DNA from: Heliocybe sulcata
Lineage: Eukaryota; Basidiomycota; Agaricomycetes; Gloeophyllales; Gloeophyllaceae
Length of the DNA stretch: 64,000 nucleotides
Direction of reading: 5' to 3'
Assembly: GCA_004369045.1 (NCBI GenBank)
Contig: ML213505.1
Span: forward strand, 720,591 to 784,590
Under the pieces are notes generated by a model. That model was not told the origin of the DNA and made no database searches. It saw nothing but the letters and a program-made list of their open reading frames with translations. A program made the position numbers and the translations under genes. This document shows positions 33,409 to 44,079 of this stretch, in pieces (position 1 is the first letter of the stretch; each line of letters begins with the position of its first letter).

Positions 33409-36400
33409 ATGGACTATTTCTCCAAGTTCCTCAGATCTGGTAACCTTGCTGCACCGAAACCTCCCCATGATCATGCGTTAGAGTTTCATAAGTCCTGGAA
33501 TCTGGTCAAAGTACGTAGCCGAATAAGCTATCGCCTGTCCATTACTCACAAGCCCCAGAACACTCTATTATATCCAGATGAACGACAGTTAACAAGGGGT
33601 ATCAAGTCAACTGATGTTCCCGCTCATCTGCAGTCTATGGTGGACTCGCTGGTATGGGAGTCGACGAGAACAGAAGAAGGGTGTGTGCTGTAACAAGGCA
33701 GCTTGAGGTGGCACTCTCATGTCTGGCTTTGCAGAGGTACTGGTGCATGTTTAGAGTACTTGTTAAAGAATGGTATGTTCTACTGCTCTCTCGGGACATC
33801 TCAGCCAGTCAACGGATGATCAGATGTCCTTGGAACGCTCGTCAAGCTTAGCGAGTCGGACCGCCCGTTTGGTATTCAAGCGGAAGTGCTTCGTGCCGTC
33901 CAAAATATGGTCGTCCTCTTGGACGAACAGTTCCTAGTTCATTCCGCTGTTCACAAAGCAGTCCTGCGTCTGTTGAGGAATTGCGCTGGTGATGATCTTC
34001 AGGAACAGTTGGACAACCGCAACAAGGTCATGGGTGCTGCGAAAAATGCTGTTAGAAGCTCCCCTTCTGAATACGAGGAAGACTGTAGGCGCAGTCCGCT
34101 GTCGTCCTTGTCTAGTAATACTGAGCCATTTTTGGAATCACAGTGGTCAACCTCCTTTGCATCCTTTGCAGCAGGATCAGAACGTATAGGGAATTGCTCA
34201 TGATCTTCTTCCACGACAAGCACTGGTACCGCTCCGAACCACTATTTTCTGTAGAAGAGCAGGATGAAGAAGAGGAATATGAGGAAGATGACCGAACCCT
34301 CGACGACTCCACTCCTGAAGTGACCGAGGAGAAACGTCCAGCTTCGCCGTCGCCGTCTCAAGGAACTATTACGTCTGCGCCTGAATCTTCGGCGACGAAG
34401 AAACCCGAGTATGAATTCCTCCTGTTCAACTATCTTCTCCGCTTCGTCCATCGTGAAGGCCAGATTGGCGACTTCGCAAGAGCAGGTCTCCTCTTTCTAA
34501 TGGACGTGGCAATGTCGCCAGGCGAGCCAGTGCATCGTCTAGGAGGTGACGACACTAAGACACCCAGCTCATCCTCGGTGAATCAGCCAGATCCGATTGC
34601 CGACGCTGCCCTTGCCCTGGCTGAATACGTCGTGGACGGAGACTTTTCCGAAGTGCTAGGCGCTGGTGTGAGTGCGGTCTACTCCGTTCTCCCCAGGAAG
34701 CTCGAAATTCGACCTCCGCCACCTTCGGACGGAGCGCTTGGCAGCAGCATGCTCATTGGAGCTACAGGCCCGCTTTCTGAGGACGAGAAGGAGAAAACCC
34801 AAGTCGAGTGGGATAACAAACGAGCCATGGGCGTAGAGGACTCATCTGACCCCGATTTCAAAGCCCACTTGGATCATTTCCTGAAATTGCTCGAGTTCTT
34901 GCAGGATGTCATTCGGAGGAATATCGCGCATGAATCTGACGATTCGAACTTGGATGCGTCGAGCCTCGTGGGTACAGCAGTTGTCCAATCTATCTTGGAC
35001 GCCGTGCAGAAGACATTCTTAGAGAATGTTCTGTATCCCTCCATCTTGGAGTGCTCTGATGCTGATGGCAGCGCTGTCGCGGTGATGGCATATATCGAGA
35101 CCATGATCCGGGACCTAGGCAAGGGAGAACTGTCGGACTTGCTCGTCAATTTCCTAACGAGCGAGGATAATGAGGAAGAGTCTGGAAGTCGGAAACGCGA
35201 CCGATTTTCGGTGAATCTTGAGGCTCTCCGTAACAAGAAAACTGCACAAAAGACCTCAAAGGCGGAGAGGCGAAGAAGTAGCGCCATGATGTTGCTGGAG
35301 ATGGAGGCCCCAGAAGTAAAGAAACAGACAGAGTACTTCACGTCTGTTGGGCGATTCACTATGAAGGACCTGATCTTATCGAATCTTCGATCCCATTCGC
35401 AACCGGCAGCCACTGCTGCTCTTCAGTTATTCCGGTCGATGCTGCTCCATCATCCTCACCTATCAGTCGAAAGACTGCTGGTCGTTTTCCCGGATCCCAA
35501 AGCCACCAGCTTCCCCATTCCAGCACTACTTCCGCCACTTATAGAGAGCAGTACTCCATCCGGACTTGTTGGTATTGAAGAGGATGATGACGATGAGACG
35601 TTCCTCTACCCTGGCGCTGAAGACCCTGCACCGCCCTCTTTCGAGTATTCCGCTGCGTTCCCCCAACCCGAAACCACGTATTCGACTCATGAACGTGAAA
35701 TGGGACTGTACCTGACCCTCGTATCTCGAGTCGATCCGTCTCACAACGGCGACGCCTTCAGCACCGGATATGATTACTACCTACGAGACGCTCTTTTGGC
35801 CATCCAGAGCGATAGTGCTTACTCGATGGACGTAGACGCAGACACGCGAGCCAAGTTTAAACACCGGTTGAACCCCAACGATCCTATACTCTCCTTAATC
35901 CTGGAGTCTCTTCGCAAGTTCTTCGCGAACTCGCCAGAATATAACATGGCCCTCACCGGCGTGCTTGCGACTCTGGCAATCTGTCCAGACCGCTCACTAG
36001 CAGGGTGGCTGACCTTCATGTCGAGTGAAGGGGAGAGGCCACCTCCTGCGGACACGGAGGCGGAAGTGATGTGGACTAAGGACGACGGGGATGATCGCTC
36101 GATAGATTTCCGCGTAGAGGAGCGGCTGGAAGATGAATCACATCCTTTGCCTGCATCCATCCTTGACGAGAACTCCAGGCCAGTCGTTCATACCATTCTC
36201 CATGGACTCGTATCGCAGCTAGAGAGATATCGCTTGCTCGTGGACGACTTCGACAAGTACCTGACTGAGCGCCGCCAAGGTCTCCTTTTCAACGAGAACC
36301 TTACAGACGCTCTGACACTTGCTCTGGACATGGATAACAATATCACTTCCAGCTCTTCGCGGGGTAGTCTGAACGCCCCTCAGACGCCACCGAAACCAAA

Positions 36401-36860
36401 GTCGAAGCCCTCCAAGTCGGCCTCTCTTGTGTCCTTCCTTACGCCCAGGAAGAACAGAAAGCCAACACTGACGGAGCCTACAACGCCGCCCCGCAAGGGA
36501 GACAAGTTTGTGCCACCGAGCCCTTTCGCTACACACTACCAGGAAACTGGCTCCGTCAACGTCGAGCCCTTCGCTGCTGCCCCTCCTTCCTTTGGCCCTT
36601 GGCAACCCGGCCAAGCTAAGAGATGGAGTACGGGAGATGATGAGGCTTTCGGTGGATCGAGCGCTTGGGGCGACAAGGACGAGAATCCATTCCTTGACCG
36701 CGAATCCAAAGATAAGGAAGATGAAGCGCCGGCAACCACCACTATCACGCTTTCACAATTGCTCGATAATGTTGTCATCCTGGAGGAGTCTATCAAGGAG
36801 TTGGCTGCCATTATTCATGCACGACGCAGTTTAGGCATAGATGCTGTTCGATATCTGTGA
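33409..36860 (+). CDS. FHIP-family protein (RAI16-like; FTS-Hook-interacting protein)
   Basis: In filamentous fungi and animals FHIP forms the FTS-Hook-FHIP complex that links early endosomes to dynein for long-distance transport along hyphae. The start MDYFSKFLRSGNLAAPKPP is followed by small exons giving TDVPAHLQSMVDSLVWES, GTGACLEYLLKN, VLGTLVKLSESDRPFGIQAE and VRAVQNMVVLLDEQF-type text. An intron ending at about 34142 joins SEYEED to LVNLLCILCSRIRTYREL. The family hallmark is FLLFNYLLRFVHREGQIGDF then ARAGLLFLMDVAMSPGEP. A long helical body and a Pro/Ser/Lys-rich disordered segment (residues with TPRKNRKPTLTEPTTPPRKG) follow. The end LDNVVILEESIKELAAIIHA is typical. From 34143 onward the frame is one long exon. 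Total is about 1,050 residues. No Hook or FTS partner gene lies in the window. Confidence 0.9.
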
Positions 36861-36980
36861 TATCCTCGGGAATACTCTGGATAGTAGTTTCCTTTCGTCT
36901 GGAATGTTGGGATAAGGAATGTAAGATATTGACTAACTAACGACTTGACCTCTGGAATACAATGCGGACATAGAGAAACT

Positions 36981-36994
36981 ACATACATACATAC
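36981..36994. repeat. Short ACAT microsatellite
   Basis: Three and a half ACAT units lie in the 3' intergenic spacer between the convergent FHIP and DNAJC9-like genes. Likely neutral. Confidence 0.6.
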
Positions 36995-37020
36995 AGCAGC
37001 GAGTGCAGGGCACAGTCGTG

Positions 37021-38187
37021 CTATCTGGCTTTACGACTCCTGGTGGGTCTCTTCGACTTGTCAGCCTTGCTCTCCGCGTCCGTCGTTGGCTTGCCCTTGT
37101 CTCCGAACAGCTTCTGCTGCAGTTTCTCAAACTCTCCGTCGTCGATATCGGGTGGGGGAGGCACACCATTCTTCGACTTCTTCTTGGGTGACGCGTCCAG
37201 CCCCTCTTCATCGTCACCGGCTGCCTTACCGCGCTTCTTCCCCTTGCCTTTCTTGCTTTGCGGTTCGCTGTACTTGGCTGCCAGGGAATCGAAGAAACCG
37301 TCCATGTTCTTCTTCGTATTCTTCTTCAGGATCAACGCTTGCAGCGCTGACACGTCTTCCTCGTCGTCCGCCTGAGCCTCCCCGTCCTCTTGCTTCCCCT
37401 TCCCTTTCCCTTGCGCTTTACTTTTGCGTGCTCCGGCCTTGCCACTACCGTAAAATTCATCCCACACCCCGAGCTCTTTAGCGAGATCCTCCGCCTCCAC
37501 AGCCTCCTTGTCCGCTTGCTTCTTCCGGACGAGCTTGGCCTTCTCGTCATGTGTGCTCTTCTTCCATGTGGGCAGCTCTGGTAGGTCGCCATTCGAAATG
37601 AGCTCGGAGATGATGACAATGAAGCGTGACTCGTCCTCATGGGTGGAGTGGGGGATGTGGTTCATGATCTCGTTGATATCGCCACCCGTTTCGCGGTATG
37701 CGCTCTTGAGGTCTTCCTTCTCCTCAGCCGAGCCTGAAGCGAAGCTGGGCTGAGAATCGGTGGCATGAACAGTGCGGAGTACCACACCTTGATATTCCTT
37801 TTTCATCTCGTCCAGTTTTCCCTTCGTCACACGATCAAACAGGTCCTCGAAGTAAGCCTCCCAGCCATCCTCGCCAGCATCCAACTCAAGGCCCTCGTCC
37901 GTCCTCCCCGTCCGATCATACCGTTCTCTCTTCTTCTCATCACTCAACACAGAATACGCGAACCCGATCTGCTGGAACTTGAGAGACGCGTCAGCCTTGG
38001 TAGATCCGTCCGACCCTGAATGCTTGTCCGGATGATATCGCAGCGCCAGGCGCCGGTATGCTTTCTTGATATCGTCCGCTTTCGCATCGGACTTCAGCTC
38101 CAGAGCAGAGTAGAGGTTGGGCGATTCTTCGTCTGGGAAGAACTGTGCAGCGGGGTCTTCGCAGTCGTCCATGGTAGTTGCGAGCAA
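37021..38187 (-). CDS. DNAJC9-like J-domain protein (histone chaperone type)
   Basis: Intronless, 388 residues. The J domain spans about residues 22-92 (NLYSALELKSDAKADDIKKA) with the HPD motif in LRYHPDKH, followed by FQQIGFAYSVLSDEKKRERY. The region after it matches DNAJC9 in order: WEAYFEDLFDRVTKGKLDEM, EEKEDLKSAYRETGGDINEI, MNHIPHSTHEDESRF and ISNGDLPELPTWKK, then a KELGVWDEFYGSG block and ALQALILKKNTKKNMDGFF with the typical AAKY end. Human DNAJC9 is a histone H3-H4 chaperone that recruits Hsp70, so a nuclear role is likely. The C terminus is very Lys-rich. An upstream ATG pair (MLATTM) leaves the exact start open by five residues. Convergent with the FHIP gene 160 bases away. Confidence 0.92.
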   Translation of the reverse strand: MLATTMDDCEDPAAQFFPDEESPNLYSALELKSDAKADDIKKAYRRLALRYHPDKHSGSDGSTKADASLKFQQIGFAYSVLSDEKKRERYDRTGRTDEGLELDAGEDGWEAYFEDLFDRVTKGKLDEMKKEYQGVVLRTVHATDSQPSFASGSAEEKEDLKSAYRETGGDINEIMNHIPHSTHEDESRFIVIISELISNGDLPELPTWKKSTHDEKAKLVRKKQADKEAVEAEDLAKELGVWDEFYGSGKAGARKSKAQGKGKGKQEDGEAQADDEEDVSALQALILKKNTKKNMDGFFDSLAAKYSEPQSKKGKGKKRGKAAGDDEEGLDASPKKKSKNGVPPPPDIDDGEFEKLQQKLFGDKGKPTTDAESKADKSKRPTRSRKAR

Positions 38188-38470
38188 GACGCGTCCGCCG
38201 TCCGCACGTGGGTCGCGTCAACCAAACGATCGCGACGCGTCTCGCTTAGCCAGGCGGCTGTGTCGTGAAGGCCGCCTTCAGCCTCCGCCAATGGCCATGC
38301 TCTCCTGCTAAATATGTACGGGGTAGGGTATCCTACAACAGAGCAAACAACTAATATCCGCTTAAATAAGCAAACATAAGATCCTATCCAATGTCCGTTC
38401 ATCATGATCCCTCAACATCGTCACAACGAGAAATATATCCTCCATATCCACCCATGCCCATGCAGCGTGC

Positions 38471-40517
38471 TCACTCGATCGATATTCTTGGTTGCATACG
38501 CGACCCGCCGAGGTACGATGATTGTCGCTCGCCCATGTTCATCCCTTCAGTGCTCGTCTCTCCTGCGTCGCCATCAATAGCAGATGAGTACTTCCCCTTC
38601 GTGGGGAGATCTAATGAAAGAGAGAAGTGTGAATTACCGAAGGCGTCTTCGACAGCATGTTTAACAGGGGCGTAGAATGACTGACCGGAGCCGTATACTT
38701 TTGAGTACTGCAGACCCTTGTCGAAATCAGCGAAGCACCGTAAGCCGACCGCGAAGGTGGCAAATAGGAGGAGGAAAGAGGCGACCGCTGTTAAAAGGTC
38801 AGAGAAGACTCGAATAGGGATCGAGAAGGAACTTCACTGAAGAATGTGAGGGTGGCTCTGGTCGATAAGTATTGCCAGGAGGATGAAGGCTCATAGAAAC
38901 GGATGAGCTTGTAAACTGTCGGAAACGTCAGCTCGGCTTTCTTATCATAGTGCGCATACTCACTGCCTGGAGAACCACATGCGAGATCATGACGGTTTAT
39001 GTTAAGAATGGTCACAGATCAATGAAATGAGATCTCACAGTATGCCTCTGCTCCCAACATGAGAACGAGGGAGATAGACATCAGCCTGCAACGAAATTAG
39101 TTACCTATCTCGTTGCCGGCCATATCGAGCTCACCACTTGATTTCCCGTTGCACTGCAATAGCGCATGCAACCAGCAGGAACAGGACGATGGGAACAGCA
39201 GCGATGGTAATACCGAACTCAGCCGAGCTGGAGGCTAGTACCAGGATAAGCATCTGCGGGACGTGAGATCACACCGGTTGAATCACTTGACAACATCGTC
39301 CTACCTGCATGCTGACACCGGCAAAGCAGAAGAAGTTGAACTTGAGCAGGCAGATCATGACTTGGTAGAATTGGTACATCGCTGAGATGCATTGGATTAG
39401 CATATGCGTGTAATCTGCAGATGTCGAACATACTCTTCATCTTCGGGTTGGCTCCGACAACATGGAAAATCGCCCATCTGAAATGAAATGAGTCACTTTT
39501 GGGAATAACAGCGAACACACTTACCCAAATTCGTAATACAGCTCTCTGACGAAGAACATGAGTGCCAGCCATGACACTCCAATGATACAAGGCGCCACAA
39601 TGAGGTAAGGTTCGACTCGTCTCCAGAGAACGCCGTTACAATTCTGGTACAGAAACGTTCAGCTCGAGTACTGGGTACGAATTGGGAACCACGTACGACG
39701 TCGCCTGAGCAGGCATCATCCGTCAAGGCAGCCTTGGTTTCATGGATTTGGAGGGCGGCGAAGACAATGAGAGCAGCGTGGAATACTGCAGTAGGTTAGA
39801 CTTGCAAGGTTACTCCATGCACTCGGAACGTACATAGAATCCCGGCCAACTGAATGACATTTCTTAGCCGTAAAGCGTCCAAGGCAAGCAAAATTTCGAA
39901 TATTCTTGCAAGGTGTCAGCAATGCGCCACTCTAACAGCGCCGGCGGTGAACGTACTCTGCCAAGGCGAAAAGAGCAAGGTAACATGGTATCGTCTGCAG
40001 TGTCCCTCATCAACGCCTGCCTCCACGCCAGTTTAGGATGTTACTCACCTTGTAGCGTGAAGCGTTGAAGTCGACATGGTCCTCCACCTGCACCGATCGT
40101 TCAGGCACAATACCCCTGCGCACACTCCTAGTGACATACCAGCCTAAACACAATCGCCACCATTACCAGCACTGCTACAGTCTCTGAAAATGACGCATTC
40201 GATCCCTAATCCTTCCTGCCCAGAACGATCATAGCAGACTCACGGACTAGGACTGCGTGTTCCCAAGGCCGTGCACCGTCAGCACCTTCCTCGCATGTGC
40301 AGCGCGACCAGAGCAGACTCACTAGTTGCCATGAACGAGCGTTGCGCCCGCGTCCCCAAGAAGCGTTCGACAGCCATAGCGGCGTAGGCCCAGTAAGAAG
40401 GAGAAACAAGAGTCAGAACGAGGTGCAGAGCTTGAACAACGCAGGGCACAGCCCGGGCGCCCCGGCGGCGCTGATATCACCGTGTTTGGCTGTGGCGTAC
40501 GTTGCCCGGAGTTTCAT
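38471..40517 (-). CDS. Uncharacterised multi-pass membrane protein
   Basis: About ten small exons. Splicing from an ATG at 40517 through a 50-base intron gives MKLRATYATAKHALHLVLTL, then VSPSYWAYAAMAVERFLGTR. Later exons give hydrophobic segments SFSETVAVLVMVAIVFRL, TIPCYLALFALAE, FHAALIVFAALQIHE, PYLIVAPCIIGVSWLALMFF, FYQVMICLLKFNFFCFAGVS, FGITIAAVPIVLFLLVACAI and a last span near AVASFLLLFATFAVGL. That makes about seven spans. The soluble tail reads FDKGLQYSKVYGSGQSFYAP and ends in RMQPRISIE at complement 38471-38473. Conserved-looking polar elements inside spans (CLLKFNFF, SSSAEFGITIA) hint at a transporter or receptor-like fold, but I recognise no family. The first exon is the least certain part. 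Confidence 0.7.
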
Positions 40518-40787
40518 CGCTTTGGATGTCCTTCCGCTGTATCGCTCTGTTCGCCATTGCCGCATAGCCGAGTCCCCTCAACCAGGCACAATTCGCTTAT
40601 ATCTTCATTAATGCAACGAGGCAAGCCGCCGGACACCGGGTACTGAAAGGACGTAATACAGCTGCACCGGTGCAACCCGTCGCAGTTGTATTTGGACAGT
40701 AGCTCATGCGTTGGCACAAGGTATGCATGATTCAATCCACTCCGATATCAACATGATTGCGTTCAAAGTCGAGCCCTACCCGAGCCA

Positions 40788-42465
40788 TCACCAGAACTCT
40801 TCTCCATCCCGTATACTCTCGAGGACAGCTTCCGCTACTTCAAGCTCTTCCCGCCATAAGGTCCTGAGACAGTCATATGTAAATCCCCGCCATCCTTCTG
40901 TGTTATTGCTCTTGACAGCTTTGAGGTTCTCCAAGTTCCGACTTGCTCTCGCGGCGACTTCTCTGCACATGTCGGCCAGCGTCGCCCGCCAAGCCGCCTC
41001 ATTCTCCGGCGATATGCTGTCTTTCTTACCCATCAAAGTGTCCCTCCATGACGCTAGGATTTCATCTGGGTTGCGGGGTATCGCGGTGTTGGTCCTTGGG
41101 ATGCTGTGATAGAGTCGCAGAGCGCTTATGAGGCGAAACGACGGATGACCTGGCTTCGGAGCTGAATGCAGTGTCCACTCCCTGGAGACTTGTCATTTGC
41201 AGTGAACTAGTTGAAGACACGAGGAACGTACCCCCAGTAACCTTCTTGCTCCAGAGCGCTCTTGATCCACTGCCCCGCGACACCTCGGTCCTGCAACATC
41301 CGCTCCACGACGTCTTGCACGTCCACTTCGCCGTCGATCCTTCCAGCACGGACATCGCCTTCTGCCATGGCGTTAACGAATCCATACTCCGCGAACAGGG
41401 TCTTATTCGCGTGGACCCCGTACTGTATGAACAATTCTTGGTCTTTTGGGAAACCGGTACCATCTGGCGTCCTCAGTCCGTAGGGTTCTCCTCGCTTGGA
41501 CCCGGTGCCCCAGATTTCTGCATTCGAGGGCAAGGGGAGGAGATGCGGCGGATTTGGACTGTGGTTCGCGAAGTCAAAGACAGGACACATTGTCAGGTTG
41601 TCTGCGTCGGAACCTTTGGGCTTGAGGCGCTGGTACACGCATCGCGTATTCACTGAATAACTTGTCGCTGAAGGTCATTCCCGATCGTCAGTCAAAAGAT
41701 GTCTAACCGTTCAGCCATGCCCACAGGAAGTCCTCTGTGAGAGCCTGATCTTTTGTAGTGTGGACAGCAGCGTCCAAGTCTGACCTGGAGGATGTGCTTA
41801 AAATATGTGGATTGTCTTGCTGGTACTTCATTCAATTCGACGTTGATTTGGTAATGATAGCCACAGACCATATAGTCGAAGACAGTATCCCAATCAATCT
41901 GGAATCTTTGAGTGACTACGTCCACGACTCTGGATACAGATGGTGGGAGTCGTGATAATAACTCCCCCTCCGTTCTTCGTATGCGCCACGTTAGTGGATG
42001 CGCGTCGAACTGCCTAGGCAGCACAGAGATGTATGGACCGAAGGCAGGATCCTTGCATTCTGACTCGCCTTCAGGTCGGTGCAAGAACAGATGTAGTGAA
42101 ACCAGCTGAGTCGCGGACAACGGAGGTCTCCGAGGTGGATATCGCCTCTCTAGAGTCCTGATATTTAGTAATGCGCTTGCTGGGACCGTGAACAATGTCG
42201 TGGAGGGCTATAATGGCGCGTGAGCTAGCTGGCTAGGTATCGAGGATCGAAGTGTATGCACAGTGCACCTGTCGAGCGCGTAAAGCCCGTTCCCGGCGCC
42301 TTAGCGGGCTTCAGATCTTCAATCAAGCGAGATGGTGGCTAGCAGCACTCAACCAGGTCTATATCTACAGGCGACGCGCAAGTCCTCCTCCCCAGTCTTC
42401 ATGCCATGTTCGTCGCGGAGCCAGACTAGCAACCTCTCCCAGCGTCTGTTCGAATTCGCCGACAT
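40788..42465 (-). CDS. SET-domain lysine methyltransferase (Rubisco LSMT/SETD type)
   Basis: Cytosolic or nuclear protein-lysine methyltransferase family with split SET domain and substrate-binding C-terminal domain. The start MSANSNRRWERLLVWLRDEH leads to GMKTGEEDLRVA, a typical beginning. Small exons give TTLFTVPASALLNIRTL, then FGPYISVLPRQFDAHPLTWR. The SET core carries FLWAWLNVNTRCVYQR, then CPVFDFANHSPNPP with the AdoMet-binding NHS motif, and ELFIQYGVHANKTLFAEYGF with the final Tyr-containing motif. The C-terminal helical domain ends EAVLESIRDGEEFW at complement 40788-40790. About 480 residues, with at least five introns. The target protein cannot be told from sequence; ribosomal proteins or elongation factors are targets of relatives (Rkm, Efm). 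Divergent from the dehydrogenase gene. Confidence 0.88.
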
Positions 42466-42747
42466 GCTGGAGCGGGACGCCGGGCGGAAGAGCGGGAGAT
42501 GCGAGGATCACGAGATGCAGACGAGTGAGAGATGCGCTCAGACCAGCTGCGACTTTTATTGGCCTCAAAGTTCGTTCACGGGCTAAGAAAAGGGAGGGTG
42601 GGGGATGTTCGGAGTGCTGTGAATCGCAATCGGCGTCTCATCCCGGGAGGAGTGCCATCAGATAACTATTTAAGCTATCGACCGCCCTCTGCATCGGTCA
42701 TCCCCCGACGCGCCCTGTCATCGTCAAGCTCGAGTCCTCCGCCCAGC

Positions 42748-43893
42748 ATGGTGTTCAATACCTCTAGGTTGATCAACAAGACCGTCCTCATCACTGGGGC
42801 TAGCGCCGGTATTGGTGCGGTGAGTAGATTTCATCTCTGGGGGTTATGGTCATTTAAGTTCGAGCCCGACTTCCTTCAGGCTACCGCCATCCTCTTCGCT
42901 AAGGTAGGGGCATAACAGCATATTGTGGAACGCAAGGATGATAACTGACTCCCCCAAGGCAGGATCCAATGTTGTCATCCTCGCTCGCCGTGCCGAGGCT
43001 CTGAAAGCCGTAGAAGACGCAGCCAAAGCGGCGCACAAGGAGTCGGGCGTGCAGGGAGGTGGGAAGGTCGCCTCCATTCAGCTGGACGTCTCGGACAAGG
43101 CACAAGTTGCTAGTCTTTTGGACAAGATCCCTGCGGATCTGCGTAGTATCGACATTCTCGGTATGCTGGCCTCTCATGTCAGGGGACCCAGGGCTCATGA
43201 TGCTCCTCAGTCAACAATGCGGGCTTCGTCTACGGTGTGGAGCGTGTCGGCCAAATCAGTGATTCAGACATCGAGTCTATGTTCGCTACGAACGTGTTCG
43301 GCCTCATCGCCATGACCCAGCTACTTGTGAAAGGTGCGTGGTGTATCCTCCTCCCTAAACTAGTGACATATGCTGAACTGTCATTGTAGACATGAAAGCT
43401 AGGAACGCCGGTCACATCATCAACCTGGGCTCAGTCGCTGGTCGTGAACCATACGTTGGGGGCAGTATTTATTGTGCCACAAAGCACGCTGTCAGGGCCT
43501 TCACTGGCTCTCTGATGCGGGAACTCGTTGACACTCCGATCAGGGTATCCGAGATACAACCAGGTGCGCTCGAAAGGAATGCTCGTGAGTTTCATGTCTA
43601 ACCCATCGACTCTAGGAATGGTCGAGACGGAGTTCTCCGTGGTCCGATTCCGCGGTGACAAGTCGGCAGCAGACAAGGTCTACGAAGGTCTTACTCCATG
43701 TTAGTTCCGCCTCGTCTTCTGCAGGCGCTCTGCCCGATGCTGACGACATCTTACTTCAGTGAATGCTGAAGACATTGCAGAAGAGATCGTCTGGGCAGCA
43801 TCACGGCCACCGCATGTGAACCTCGCAGAAGTATTCGTGTTACCTACAAACCAGGCCAGCCCGACCATCTCGTACAGAGGAGGTAAAATGTGA
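42748..43893 (+). CDS. Short-chain dehydrogenase/reductase (YMR226C/YdfG-like)
   Basis: NADP-dependent oxidoreductase of the classical SDR family. After the start [20 protein letters not shown] the cofactor motif TGASAGIG is completed by tiny exons: GIGA, then ATAILFAK, then [11 protein letters not shown]. The catalytic set is complete: NNAGF-type Asn (VNNAG, created by splicing), Ser in [15 protein letters not shown], Tyr and Lys in [13 protein letters not shown]. After [10 protein letters not shown] an intron removes the stop-like text and continues [20 protein letters not shown]. The end is [12 protein letters not shown]. The yeast relative Ymr226c oxidises serine, 3-hydroxyisobutyrate and related 3-hydroxy acids, which is the best guess for the reaction. 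A TATA-like TATTTAAG lies about 75 bases upstream at 42667-42674. Confidence 0.93.
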
Positions 43894-44079
43894 AAAGCAA
43901 AGCCGGAGTGCTCAGAATAATAGACAACTAAGATATCAGCATGTATACTATTGTATCCGTGATGCTAAGTTATCAAACTGGTATAGCTGCCACCATAAGG
44001 TATCGAGATATCTGTAACATTACAGAGATAACGCAAGACAACGTAAAAGGGTCGTACACGGCATAACATGCATACAACT

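Noticed and set aside
41171-41656. 161-codon plus-strand frame inside the SET methyltransferase
   Set aside because: The minus strand at the same place encodes the conserved SET core, so this is a shadow.
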